NCBI RefSeq assembly: GCF_047807365.1
Contig: NZ_JBLOUI010000006.1
Location: 16,088 to 80,087 of the forward strand
From: Peptacetobacter sp900539645
Lineage (GTDB): Bacteria > Bacillota > Clostridia > Peptostreptococcales > Peptostreptococcaceae
Length of the DNA stretch: 64,000 nucleotides
Reading direction: 5' to 3'
Below are positions 25,669-34,190 of the stretch, one piece after another; positions within the stretch are counted from its first letter, which is position 1; each line of letters starts with the position of its first letter. Position numbers and translations under genes: made by a program. A model generated the notes under the pieces. The model saw only the letters and a program-made list of their open reading frames with translations, did no database searches and was not told the DNA's origin.

Positions 25669-26295
25669 CTATTCAGCATTTTCGTCTTTTTCACATTCAT
25701 TTATTAAATCATCTGTTATATCTTTATCGTCTTTTTCTTCTTTTTTCTTTACAACTGTTTCTTTTAAGTCTTTAGCTGTGTTGACAAACATATCTTTTAG
25801 TACAACAGCTTTTTCTTCATTAAGTTCACCTAAATCAACAGTTTCTCCATCAGCTTCATTCTGTATTTTTATTCTATATTTAGATAATACAGCTGCTGAT
25901 AAACCAAGAAGTGTAATAAGAGGCATAATAGCTATTCCTAGAACACCAACTGTAAACGGAATATTCATTATTGTCTTGCCTTCTTTTTCAACGATAACTC
26001 TTACTCTATTACTTTTATCAAATAATTCTTTTAACTGAGCTTTAAGCTCTTCTACATCTTTACCAATTTTTTCTTCTGTATTTTTTCTAACTTCCTCAGC
26101 GTCTTCTTTGCTCTTTTCAAAGAAGTCTTCAACTTTTTTCTTTGCTTTTACTGCTCCTGAATTTTCTTCAAGGTAGATTATAGCTTCTAAGATATCTCCA
26201 TCTGAATGAATAAGTGCCTCTTTTACTTCTTTGTAACTAGCTGATGGCACTCTCTCCATTACTTTATCCACCATTTCAATTGTTATACTGCTCAT
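25669..26295 (-). CDS. DUF4342 family protein with UBA-like N-terminus
   Basis: 208 residues. Residues 1-45 resemble a UBA/TS-N helix bundle (MVDKVMERVPSASYKEVKEALIHSDGDILEAIIYLEEN). A coiled-coil, charged segment follows to about 105. A DUF4342 core has one hydrophobic stretch (IPFTVGVLGIAIMPLITLLGLSAAVL). The tail is acidic and Lys/Glu-rich. The function is unknown. It starts at ATG 26295 after AAAGGAG, 15 bp after the end of recO, so it belongs to the recO transcription unit. Confidence 0.8.
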   Translation of the reverse strand: MSSITIEMVDKVMERVPSASYKEVKEALIHSDGDILEAIIYLEENSGAVKAKKKVEDFFEKSKEDAEEVRKNTEEKIGKDVEELKAQLKELFDKSNRVRVIVEKEGKTIMNIPFTVGVLGIAIMPLITLLGLSAAVLSKYRIKIQNEADGETVDLGELNEEKAVVLKDMFVNTAKDLKETVVKKKEEKDDKDITDDLINECEKDENAE

Positions 26296-26310
26296 AATAT
26301 CAGCTCCTTT

Positions 26311-27063
26311 TTAAAACTTATGTAAATCATCTAATATGTTTAGAGATTTCATGTTCAAATTACTTACATATGCTGTTAAGTACTGCTTCATTAATTTTGA
26401 AAGCTCCTTAGTAAGCACTTTATTGACTTTTGCTCTACTAACAGTTTCAATTTCATTTGCCAGTATATAATTCATAAGCTTTCTCGTCGTTGCATCAAGT
26501 CTTATATTTCCCGAGAAATTTTCTGCACATTTTTTACAAAGCATTCCACCTTCTTCTATATTGAAGATAGCCCTTTGATCTGATTCATCTCCACAAACAG
26601 AGCATCTATCAGTAATAGGTCTAAATCCCATACAATCAGAAAACTTTAATTCAAAAGCTGCTGTTATAAACTCTTTATCTACATCTTTTTGAGATAATAA
26701 ATACATTGTTTTAACTATTAAATTAAACAGCTTCCGATTTGTCTGATTTTCAAGAAGAGAATTTTCTACTAATCTAGATATATAAGACGCATATGAAAAT
26801 GCATCTATATCATATGATATATCGTAAAAACTTTTTATTATCTCACTTTGAGATACTCTATACATTCCCCTCTGCTTTTTTAAAGTGAAATTACTATATG
26901 CAAAAAGCTGTGCTGAAGGAAGTAGTGCTGATTTGTTTCTCTTTGCACCTTTGGCTATTGCTGATACTTTACCTAAATTTCTAGTAAAAATAGTAAGTAT
27001 CACATCATTTTCGGAATATCTAGATGTTCTAAGAACTATTCCTTGTGTGTTGAATATAACCAA
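26311..27063 (-). CDS. recO: DNA repair protein RecO
   Basis: About 251 residues. The OB-fold N-terminus reads NTQGIVLRTSRYSENDVILTIFTRNLGKVSAIAKGAKR. A four-cysteine zinc motif follows (CSVCG, then CKKC). RecO anneals single strands and loads RecA with RecR. The likely start is TTG 27063, as AAAGGA lies about 8 nt upstream. The next in-frame candidate, TTG 27072, abuts that site. It is in the era-mgtE-recO neighbourhood usual for Clostridia. Confidence 0.93.
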   Translation of the reverse strand: MVIFNTQGIVLRTSRYSENDVILTIFTRNLGKVSAIAKGAKRNKSALLPSAQLFAYSNFTLKKQRGMYRVSQSEIIKSFYDISYDIDAFSYASYISRLVENSLLENQTNRKLFNLIVKTMYLLSQKDVDKEFITAAFELKFSDCMGFRPITDRCSVCGDESDQRAIFNIEEGGMLCKKCAENFSGNIRLDATTRKLMNYILANEIETVSRAKVNKVLTKELSKLMKQYLTAYVSNLNMKSLNILDDLHKF

Positions 27064-27146
27064 ATTTATCAATCCTTTTTATTATATTAATTATACTATA
27101 CTTTCATTAACTTTTATATATTTATATTATTATAATCTTTAATTTA

Positions 27147-28532
27147 TTATCCTATTATCTGTGAAAGTAGTATGCTAGACGTTAAATAATAAGCTCCTAT
27201 ACCAATTATATCTAAAATAGTAGAGATAACTGGTGCAGATATTGTAGCTGGATCTGAATCTAGTTTAGTAAGCATAACTGGTGCTAATACACCTATTAAA
27301 GCTCCTATAACCATATTCACAAATAAAGATATTGAAATAACCAATGCCATATTAATATTGTCTTTTACAAAGAATATTACAGCAGCTGTAATTATCCCAC
27401 ATATCAATCCTGTAATTATCCCAACTAAACTTTCTTTTGCAATATCTTTACCTGATATTTCTCTGTTAGATAGAGTTATTATTGTAACTGAAGATGCCTG
27501 GCATCCTATATTTCCACCCATTCCTATAACTAACGGAACAAAGAATAGAAGTTCCACAAAATTTGTTCTTATTAAAGTGTCGAAGTTTGCCATTAAGCTT
27601 GAAGCCAATAATCCTCCAATTAAAGTTAATAAAAGCCAAGGCATTCTACCTCTTATTGACGATAATATCTGCTGTGATAAAGTTGAATTTTCATCTTCTG
27701 CAGTATCTCTTTCGTGTTCAGAGCTTCCTGCTAACTTATACATATCTTCGTTAGCTTCTTCCTCCATAACATCTATTATATCGTCTACTTTTATTATACC
27801 TCTAAGTTTTCCTTCTTTGTCTACAACTGGAATTGCAACTAAATTATATTTTGATACCAATCTAACTGCTTCTTCCCTATCTTCATAGTCGTAAACTGAT
27901 ATAAGATTTTCTATCATAAGATCTTCTACTATAGCTTCATCTCTAGCTACGATAAGTTCTCTAAGAGAAAGTACTCCAACTAATTTTTCCTCATCGTCAA
28001 CTACATATATATAGTAGATAGTTTCTGCATCTTCTGCCTCTTCTCTCATTTTTTCTATAGCCTGAAGTGCAGTCATATCTTTATTTATAGATATATAACC
28101 TTTTGTCATAGTTCCACCAGCTGTGTCATCTTCATAGAATAGAAGCTCTTTAACCTCTTCTGCATCTTCTGGATTTAGGTAATCTATTATCTTTAATCTC
28201 TCATCTTCTTCAAGTTCATTTAAAATATCCGCCATATCACCTAATGACATACATTCTAAAATATTTTTAGCATGCTCTATTTCTAATTTAGAAAGCATTC
28301 TACTGAAAAATTCAACTCCACTTTCTTCTAGTATAGAAGCTGCCATATCACTTGGAAGTATTTCAAATAATTTTACCTGCATACCTTCATCTTCTAGATT
28401 TTCCATAACATCATATATATCTATAATATGATATTCCTCTAATAGTTCTCTAAGTTCGAAGTATTTGTGATTTTCGATTAACGACTTGACCTCGTCTAAT
28501 AAATCTTGTGATGTTTCTTGCGTCCTGTCCAT
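27147..28532 (-). CDS. mgtE: magnesium transporter MgtE
   Basis: 461 residues. The N-terminal superhelical MgtE-N domain (about 15-125) is followed by two CBS domains (about 135-250; GYISINKDMTALQAIEKM, EDLMIENLISVYD). Five membrane helices follow, with the pore signature FVPLVIGMGGNIGCQASSVTI. It is a Mg2+-gated Mg2+ channel in the cytoplasmic membrane. The start is ATG 28532 after AAAGGTGG; the in-frame GTG at 28541 overlaps that site. There is no M-box in the 38-bp gap to era. Confidence 0.94.
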   Translation of the reverse strand: MDRTQETSQDLLDEVKSLIENHKYFELRELLEEYHIIDIYDVMENLEDEGMQVKLFEILPSDMAASILEESGVEFFSRMLSKLEIEHAKNILECMSLGDMADILNELEEDERLKIIDYLNPEDAEEVKELLFYEDDTAGGTMTKGYISINKDMTALQAIEKMREEAEDAETIYYIYVVDDEEKLVGVLSLRELIVARDEAIVEDLMIENLISVYDYEDREEAVRLVSKYNLVAIPVVDKEGKLRGIIKVDDIIDVMEEEANEDMYKLAGSSEHERDTAEDENSTLSQQILSSIRGRMPWLLLTLIGGLLASSLMANFDTLIRTNFVELLFFVPLVIGMGGNIGCQASSVTIITLSNREISGKDIAKESLVGIITGLICGIITAAVIFFVKDNINMALVISISLFVNMVIGALIGVLAPVMLTKLDSDPATISAPVISTILDIIGIGAYYLTSSILLSQIIG

Positions 28533-28570
28533 TTTATCCACCTTTTTAATATATTTTGTATTGAATACAA

Positions 28571-29470
28571 TTATTTGCTATTATCATTGAGCCCAAAATT
28601 GTTGATATAGTTCTGTAAGTTTCTCCAGTTTTCTTTAACTTTTACCCATAACTGAAGATTTATCTGAGATCCTAAAAGTAATTCTATATCCTGTCTAGCA
28701 GATTTTCCTATTCCTTTTAGTTTTCTTCCACCTTTACCTATGATTATTCCCTTATGAGAATCTCTCTCACAATAAATAACCGCAGATATATCTATTATTT
28801 CTTTATCTTTTCTAGCCTTCATTCTTTCTATCTCAACTGCTACTCCATGAGGTACCTCGTCATCAACATAATGAAGAACTTTTTCTCTTATAAGTTCAGC
28901 TATTAGGACTCTTTCTGGCTGATCTGTTACCATATAATCCGGGAAGTATTTTGGTCCTTCTTCTAAATCCTCTTTGATAACATTTATAAGAGTTTTTACA
29001 TTTTTACCTTTTAATGCAGATATAGGCACTATTTCTTTAAACATTTTTTCATCATCGTACATTTTTATTATGTCGAATAATTCATCTTTGTCCTCTATCT
29101 GGTCTATTTTGTTTATTACTAGGACTATTGGAGTCTTAGAACCTCTAAGTTCTTCCATTATTCTTCTATCTCCAGGTCCTATTTTTCTTGAGCTGTCTAC
29201 AACAAATAGTATTAAATCTACATTGCTAAATGCGTCTGTAGCAGCTTTTACCATTATTTCTCCTAGTTTATTTTTGGGTTTATGTATTCCAGGAGTATCT
29301 AGGAATACTACCTGTGATTCATCATCAGTGTAAACTGCCTGAATTGTATTTCTAGTTGTCTGAGGTTTATCGCTCATTATAGCTATTTTTTCTCCAACAA
29401 CATTATTCATCAAAGTAGATTTACCAACATTTGGTCTACCTACTATACTGACAAAACCTGATTTAAACAT
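28571..29470 (-). CDS. era: GTPase Era
   Basis: 299 residues. The G domain shows G1 GRPNVGKST, G3 DTPGIH and G4 NKID. The C-terminal KH domain has GIIIGKGGRKLKGIGKSARQDIE. Era binds 16S rRNA near its 3' end and helps 30S assembly. It starts at ATG 29470. It lies 26 bp downstream of the dgkA-PAP2 gene in one operon with ybeY and phoH. Confidence 0.97.
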   Translation of the reverse strand: MFKSGFVSIVGRPNVGKSTLMNNVVGEKIAIMSDKPQTTRNTIQAVYTDDESQVVFLDTPGIHKPKNKLGEIMVKAATDAFSNVDLILFVVDSSRKIGPGDRRIMEELRGSKTPIVLVINKIDQIEDKDELFDIIKMYDDEKMFKEIVPISALKGKNVKTLINVIKEDLEEGPKYFPDYMVTDQPERVLIAELIREKVLHYVDDEVPHGVAVEIERMKARKDKEIIDISAVIYCERDSHKGIIIGKGGRKLKGIGKSARQDIELLLGSQINLQLWVKVKENWRNLQNYINNFGLNDNSK

Positions 29471-29496
29471 ATATTATTCTCCTAACTTTTTATAAA

Positions 29497-30228
29497 TTAA
29501 TAGAAAAGACCCAATTGGAATACTAGTATTGCAATTAGTGTACCAAGTACACCTCCAGCCACAGTTTCCCAAAATGTATGTATCTTTCCTTCTATTCTAC
29601 TCTGTGCAACTAAAAATGCCATCAAATATGCTAGTGTTGATGCTTCTACTCTTTCTGTCATAAGTGTTATAGCTGTAGCTATTGCAAATGAAAGTGCTGC
29701 ATGCCCACTAGGCATTCCACCTTTTAATGGTGTTCCTGTATTTGTAAGGGCCTTTGCAACAACAACTGCTAAAAGCACCATAACTATACATATTAATGTG
29801 ATATGCATTTCTGATTCTCTTATTGAATAAATAAGATATCCTGAAAGCTCAGTCAACTTATCATAGAAAATTATATATCCTACCGCAACAGCATTTAATG
29901 ATACAACTAACACCGCACCTGCTGCTACGTCTTTAGCTATCTTCGCCAATTCATGATACTCGGATGTAACCAAGTCTACTGTTTTTTCTATAGCTGTATT
30001 AAACATTTCGGCTACTATAACAAGTGTTATAGCAACTAAAAGCATTATAAATTCTAGCTTTGATAACTTAAATAGCAAACTCACTACTAATATTCCAAAA
30101 GCTATCATATAATGAATTTTCATATTTCTTTCTGATTTGAATGTATATATAACACCCTCTATTGCAGCATTAAATGATCTGATTATGTTTTGTTTCTTTT
30201 TCTTTTTTTTCTTACCATTTTCTTCCAT
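29497..30228 (-). CDS. fused undecaprenol/diacylglycerol kinase and PAP2 phosphatase
   Basis: 243 residues. After a Lys-rich start, residues about 15-125 form a DgkA-type kinase (FKSERNMKIHY, EMFNTAIEKTVDLV, KIAKDVAAGAVLV). Residues about 140-243 form a PAP2 phosphatase (KGGMPSGHAALSF, SRIEGKIHTFWE). A lipid kinase and phosphatase in one chain would allow phosphorylation and dephosphorylation of undecaprenol or diacylglycerol in the membrane. It starts at ATG 30228 after GGGAG, next to ybeY, the usual clostridial position of dgkA. Confidence 0.88.
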   Translation of the reverse strand: MEENGKKKKKKKQNIIRSFNAAIEGVIYTFKSERNMKIHYMIAFGILVVSLLFKLSKLEFIMLLVAITLVIVAEMFNTAIEKTVDLVTSEYHELAKIAKDVAAGAVLVVSLNAVAVGYIIFYDKLTELSGYLIYSIRESEMHITLICIVMVLLAVVVAKALTNTGTPLKGGMPSGHAALSFAIATAITLMTERVEASTLAYLMAFLVAQSRIEGKIHTFWETVAGGVLGTLIAILVFQLGLFY

Positions 30229-30263
30229 AGGACTCGACTCCCTTTTTCAAATATTAGTAAAAA

Positions 30264-30725
30264 CTAATCTCTAGTTATATTTAGTTTAGTAAGAACTGCT
30301 TCTTCTTTTTCTCTCATTTCTCTAGTATTTTCATCTGTATCATGGTCGTAACCTAATAAATGGAACATACTATGACATACTAAAAAGCAAACTTCTCTTT
30401 CAAAACTATGTCCATATTCTATGCTCTGCTCAAGAGCTCTTTCAAGTGATACAACTATATCACCTAAAGACATTTCTTCATATTCTACATCTTCAAATTC
30501 ATCAGATAACATAGGGAATGATAGTACGTCTGTAGCTCTATCAACACCTCTAAATTGTTTATTAAGCTCGTGTATTTCTTTATTATCAACAAAAGATATA
30601 CTTATATCATAATCATCACTATATCCTTCATAGTCTAATACTTCTTCTACTATATCCTCTATTTTTTCATAAAGTTCATCCTTTATATCTATTTTGTCCT
30701 GTCTATCATCAAATATATATCTCAT
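30264..30725 (-). CDS. ybeY: endoribonuclease YbeY
   Basis: About 153 residues with the zinc motif HSMFHLLGYDHDTD (HxxxHxxGYDH) and upstream RGVDRATDVLSFPM. YbeY acts in 16S rRNA 3'-end maturation and ribosome quality control. The start is ATG 30725, 5 nt after AGGTGG; a GTG at 30734 overlaps that ribosome site. Confidence 0.95.
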   Translation of the reverse strand: MRYIFDDRQDKIDIKDELYEKIEDIVEEVLDYEGYSDDYDISISFVDNKEIHELNKQFRGVDRATDVLSFPMLSDEFEDVEYEEMSLGDIVVSLERALEQSIEYGHSFEREVCFLVCHSMFHLLGYDHDTDENTREMREKEEAVLTKLNITRD

Positions 30726-30782
30726 AATTTCCACCTGCTTATTTAATTTTTATATTAATTTATTTAATTTTCAATTTGCAAA

Positions 30783-31784
30783 CTATTTATTCTGTCTTTT
30801 TCTTTCTTCCTTTTTTTCTCTTTTATAGGCTTCTTTTTTCTCATATTTGTCATATGCCTTTATTATTCTCTGAACAAGCTCATGTCTAACAACATCTCTG
30901 TCTGTAAGCTCTTTTATGCCTATTCCATTGACATCTTTTAATATATATGTAGCCTGAACTAAACCACTTTTCTTGTTTGAAGGAAGGTCTGTCTGTGTAA
31001 CATCTCCTGTTACAACAGCTTTTGATCCAAATCCTAGTCTTGTAAGGAACATCTTCATCTGCTCAGATGTAGTATTCTGTGCTTCATCAAGTATTATAAA
31101 TGCATTATCAAGTGTTCTACCTCTCATAAATGCAAGAGGTGCAACTTCTATAATACCTCTTTCTATATATTTATTAACCTTATCTCCACCTAGCATTTCA
31201 AATAATGCATCGTAAAGTGGTCTTAAATATGGGTCTATTTTTTCCTGTAAATCTCCAGGAAGATATCCTAAACTTTCTCCTGCCTCAACAGCTGGTCTTG
31301 TAAGTACTATTCTAGTTACTTCATCTCTTTTAAACGCCTGAACTGCCATCGCAACTGCTAGATATGTCTTACCAGTACCTGCTGGTCCTATACCAAAAGT
31401 AATATCGTTGTTTTCTATTAATTTTACGTATTCTTTCTGACCTAAAGTTTTTGGCTGAACTGGATTACCTTTCTTAGTAAGTACTATTGTTCCTTCAAGT
31501 TCCTGTATTCTATTTTCATCCCCATCATTAAGAAGAGATAAAGAGTATAGTATAGACTGTTTGTCTAGTGATTTTCCTTTAGATACTGAAGTGTGAAGCT
31601 CGCCCATTAAACTATTAGCTGCTTCTACATTTTTTTCTTCACCTATTAAAATTAGAGTCCCTTCTCTAAGTGTTACATCTATGTTTAGTGACTTTTCTAT
31701 AAGCTTAATATTTTCATCAAAGTTTCCAAATAATTCTCTTTCAAAATTTGGCTCTGATATAAGAAATTTCTTTTGTATAATCAA
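30783..31784 (-). CDS. phoH: PhoH-like ATPase
   Basis: 333 residues. An N-terminal KH-like region is followed by the P-loop ATPase with Walker A GPAGTGKTYLA, TRPAVEAGESLGYLPGD, Walker B FIILDEAQ and TGDVTQTDLP. It probably acts in RNA metabolism together with YbeY, the next gene. The start is TTG 31784, 7 nt after GGAGGG. An in-frame frame extends 33 codons further upstream, but it passes through a leader rich in hydrophobic codons and the ribosome site lies inside it. First gene of the phoH-ybeY-dgkA-era unit. Confidence 0.93.
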   Translation of the reverse strand: MIIQKKFLISEPNFERELFGNFDENIKLIEKSLNIDVTLREGTLILIGEEKNVEAANSLMGELHTSVSKGKSLDKQSILYSLSLLNDGDENRIQELEGTIVLTKKGNPVQPKTLGQKEYVKLIENNDITFGIGPAGTGKTYLAVAMAVQAFKRDEVTRIVLTRPAVEAGESLGYLPGDLQEKIDPYLRPLYDALFEMLGGDKVNKYIERGIIEVAPLAFMRGRTLDNAFIILDEAQNTTSEQMKMFLTRLGFGSKAVVTGDVTQTDLPSNKKSGLVQATYILKDVNGIGIKELTDRDVVRHELVQRIIKAYDKYEKKEAYKREKKEERKRQNK

Positions 31785-31978
31785 ACTTTTTTCCCTCCAA
31801 TAAAAAACTACTACAATAATAATTTGTAAATAATTATCTAAAATTCTACATAATACATTATAACACATTATTTTCATATACACACATATAAATAAAGATG
31901 AAGAACTTTACGAATAAAAAAATAACTTTTATATAAATATTTTTCCTTCTTCTTACTGTATAAAATTTAAGAACAATA

Positions 31979-32012
31979 AAAAAGCTGTTGCATATTTTGC
32001 AACAGCTTTTTG
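31979..32012 (-). terminator. Rho-independent terminator
   Basis: AGCTGTTGCA (31983-31992) pairs with TGCAACAGCT (31998-32007), with A and T runs outside. It ends the flavin reductase/rubredoxin gene. Confidence 0.85.
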
Positions 32013-32028
32013 TTTTAATCTATATTTA

Positions 32029-33144
32029 TTACTGTTTTATAAAATGAGATTTATCTACATGACATAATGGGCATTCATAATCATCTGGTTCTTTTGTTAT
32101 ATCTCCTTCGTATACATAGCCACATACATCACAGTAGTAACTTACATTTTCTTCTGCTTTTGGTTCTTCTTTAACAGGTTCTTCTTTTTCTACTTTTATA
32201 AAATGTGATTTGTCTACTGCACATAATGGACATACATAATCGTCTGGTTCTTTTGTTATATCTCCTTCGTATACATAGCCACATACGTCACAGTAGTAGC
32301 TTACTCCTGCATCTTCTGCTTTTGGTTCTTCTTTTGCAGCAGATTTTTCTTCAGATTTTATAAAGTGTGACTTATCTACTCCACATAATGGACATACATA
32401 GTCATCTGGTTCTTTTGTTATATCTCCTTCGTATACATAGCCACATACATCACAGTAATAACTTACATTTTCTTCTACTGGTTCTTCTTCAACTTTTACA
32501 AAGTGTGATTTATCCATATGGCATAATGGACATTTATAGTCGTCTGGTTCTTTTGTTATATCACCTTCATATACATATCCGCATACATCACAGTAGTAGC
32601 TTACTTTTCCTTCTGCTTTAGGAGATTCTTCTTTTTTAACTTCCTCTTCAATATATGTAGGAGCATTCTTTGGTGCTTTACCTTTTATTACTTTATGATA
32701 ATAATCATAAGTCATAGGTTTGTGATTTCCTACAAATCCTGTGTTTGTTACTTTTGCAAGTATTAAAGAATGTGTTTCTGCATCTGTAAATGATACAACT
32801 TCACATATTAAATATCCACTTATATCCTGAATCATTACTGGCATTTTATCTACATAATCATATTTGAAACCATCGTATTTATCATTTTTTTCTGATGACT
32901 GGAAACCAAATGCTCTTATTATAGCTGGATCTGTATCTTCTGATAGTATAGATACACTAAATCTTCCTTCTTCTTTTATACAATCATGTGTAAAGTTATC
33001 TTTGTTCATACTTATACATATTAGTGCCGGATCCGCAGAAACCTGGAATACTGTGTTTACAACACATCCAACTTTTCTTCCGTATTTTAATGTCCCTATT
33101 GTATAAAGTCCATAAGATAAGTTCTGTAAAACTTTCATATCCAT
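32029..33144 (-). CDS. flavin reductase with four tandem rubredoxin domains
   Basis: 371 residues. Residues 1-165 are a flavin-reductase-like FMN domain (SYGLYTIGTLKYGRKVGCVVNTVFQVSADPALICISMNK), as in high-molecular-weight rubredoxins. Then come four nearly identical rubredoxin domains of about 37 residues at 181-217, 227-263, 281-317 and 334-370. Each has CDVCG and CPLC to bind one iron. They are separated by Glu/Lys/Pro linkers. Such proteins pass electrons from NAD(P)H systems to oxygen- or NO-reducing flavoproteins. Four domains is more than the usual one. It starts at ATG 33144 after GGAGG and is monocistronic. Confidence 0.9.
   Translation of the reverse strand: MDMKVLQNLSYGLYTIGTLKYGRKVGCVVNTVFQVSADPALICISMNKDNFTHDCIKEEGRFSVSILSEDTDPAIIRAFGFQSSEKNDKYDGFKYDYVDKMPVMIQDISGYLICEVVSFTDAETHSLILAKVTNTGFVGNHKPMTYDYYHKVIKGKAPKNAPTYIEEEVKKEESPKAEGKVSYYCDVCGYVYEGDITKEPDDYKCPLCHMDKSHFVKVEEEPVEENVSYYCDVCGYVYEGDITKEPDDYVCPLCGVDKSHFIKSEEKSAAKEEPKAEDAGVSYYCDVCGYVYEGDITKEPDDYVCPLCAVDKSHFIKVEKEEPVKEEPKAEENVSYYCDVCGYVYEGDITKEPDDYECPLCHVDKSHFIKQ
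32035..32604 (-). repeat. four tandem DNA repeats encoding rubredoxin domains
   Basis: Four units of about 111 bp with unequal linkers. The stretch for CDVCGYVYEGDITKEPDDY is unchanged at protein level in all four and nearly unchanged in DNA. The near-identity suggests recent duplication or ongoing gene conversion, so copy number may vary between strains. Confidence 0.8.
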
Positions 33145-33225
33145 AATTTGTTTCCTCCTTAAAATTTATATAATATATGTTTACCCAAATTTACTATCTA
33201 TTAAACATTTTTATAATTATATTTT

Positions 33226-33254
33226 AAAAAAGGAGTCGTCAATTGACAACTCCC
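33226..33254 (-). terminator. Rho-independent terminator of hpf
   Basis: GGGAGTTGTC and GACGACTCC pair around AATT on the minus strand, followed by T6. Confidence 0.75.
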
Positions 33255-33297
33255 TTGTTTACATTTTATATACTATCTATTTATGGCTTTATAGAAT

Positions 33298-33846
33298 TTA
33301 AACTTCCTGTTCTATTAATCCATATCCGCCTTCTTTTCTCTTATATACTAAGCATATTTCGAAGCTTTCCCGATCTTTAAACATATAGAAATCATGGTCT
33401 GTTAAGTTCATCTGTAGTATAGCTTCTTCTACACTCATAGGTTTTAAATTGAATTTTTTTCTTCTTTCTATTACTACTTCTGGTTCTTCAACTTCGTAAT
33501 CTAATTCCTGAGCCAATTCTTCTATTCCTTCATATCTTATAGAGAAGTTGCCTGGTACTCTAGTTTTAAATTTATCTTTATATTTTACGATTTGTCTGTT
33601 TAACTTATCGCAAACTAAATCTATTGCAGGATATAAATTATCCTGTTCTTCTTCCACTCTTATTGTGTGTCCATTTACATTAGGTATCATAACTTCTACC
33701 TTCTGTCTATTTTTCCCAGCGCTAACAGTTACTTTAACTTCTGTATCTTCATCTAGGTATTTTCCAAGTTTTTTTAATTTATCTTCTGTATACCCTTTTA
33801 TTCCATCTGTTAATTTAACATGTTTTCCAGTTACTGTAACTCTCAT
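33298..33846 (-). CDS. hpf: ribosome hibernation promoting factor, long form
   Basis: 182 residues. The N-terminal S30AE/YfiA domain (MRVTVTGKHVKLTDGIKGYTEDKLKKLGKYLD) binds in the 30S decoding site. The C-terminal dimerisation domain (KKFNLKPMSVEEAILQMNLTDHDFYMF) joins two ribosomes into 100S dimers, so this is the long form typical of Firmicutes. The start is ATG 33846 with GGGAG 8 nt upstream; the ATG 24 bp earlier precedes the site. A strong promoter candidate lies at 33985-34013. Confidence 0.95.
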   Translation of the reverse strand: MRVTVTGKHVKLTDGIKGYTEDKLKKLGKYLDEDTEVKVTVSAGKNRQKVEVMIPNVNGHTIRVEEEQDNLYPAIDLVCDKLNRQIVKYKDKFKTRVPGNFSIRYEGIEELAQELDYEVEEPEVVIERRKKFNLKPMSVEEAILQMNLTDHDFYMFKDRESFEICLVYKRKEGGYGLIEQEV

Positions 33847-33905
33847 AAAACTCTCTCCCTTCGCTAACATATATCGTTTTCCCTAAGTATTTTTATATTT
33901 TATGT

Positions 33906-34077
33906 TTGATATATGTTTTTTTAGCTTATATATATAATAACTTATATTTTTGTGAATTTACAGACTTTTTATTTAATTGAAAGTATGTTACTATAAATAT
34001 AACCGAGTGTCAATTTCATTTTCATTTTATTGCTATGAATTTTATTGAGATAGCCTTTTAAAACTATCTCTTTTTTT
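33906..34077 (+). ncRNA. candidate small RNA opposite the hpf leader
   Basis: A plus-strand terminator without a gene: GAGATAG (34047-34053) pairs with CTATCTC (34064-34070), followed by T7. Upstream on the same strand lies TTGATA (33906-33911), a 17-nt spacer and TATATA (33929-33934). A transcript of about 135 nt from near 33941 would be antisense to the hpf promoter and leader. No coding frame is present. This rests only on promoter and terminator signals. Confidence 0.3.
33985..34013 (-). promoter_or_regulatory. candidate sigma-A promoter of hpf
   Basis: On the minus strand TTGACA (34013-34008), a 17-nt spacer, then TAACAT (33990-33985). The leader to the hpf ATG would be about 130 nt. 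Confidence 0.5.
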
Positions 34078-34120
34078 ATACATTTTTTTATTTAACTATA
34101 TTTTTTAGATAACCAAATAA

Positions 34121-34154
34121 AAAAATCGCCTAGCTTACAATAGGCGATTTTTTT
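34121..34154 (-). terminator. Rho-independent terminator
   Basis: ATCGCCTA pairs with TAGGCGAT (34141-34148) inside A and T runs. It ends the hydrolase gene at 34191. Confidence 0.85.
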
Positions 34155-34190
34155 ATTAGATTTTTTATATCTTATTTTTATAGAATATAA

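Noticed and set aside
27358..27888. 176-codon plus-strand frame inside mgtE
   Set aside because: Antisense shadow of a conserved coding region, without homology-like motifs.
31785..31883. 33-codon N-terminal extension of PhoH
   Set aside because: The ribosome site GGAGGG and TTG start at 31784 lie inside it, and the extension has no PhoH similarity.
32035..32604. CRISPR array, because of regular DNA repeats
   Set aside because: The repeats are about 111 bp, in frame, and encode rubredoxin domains; there are no spacers or cas genes.
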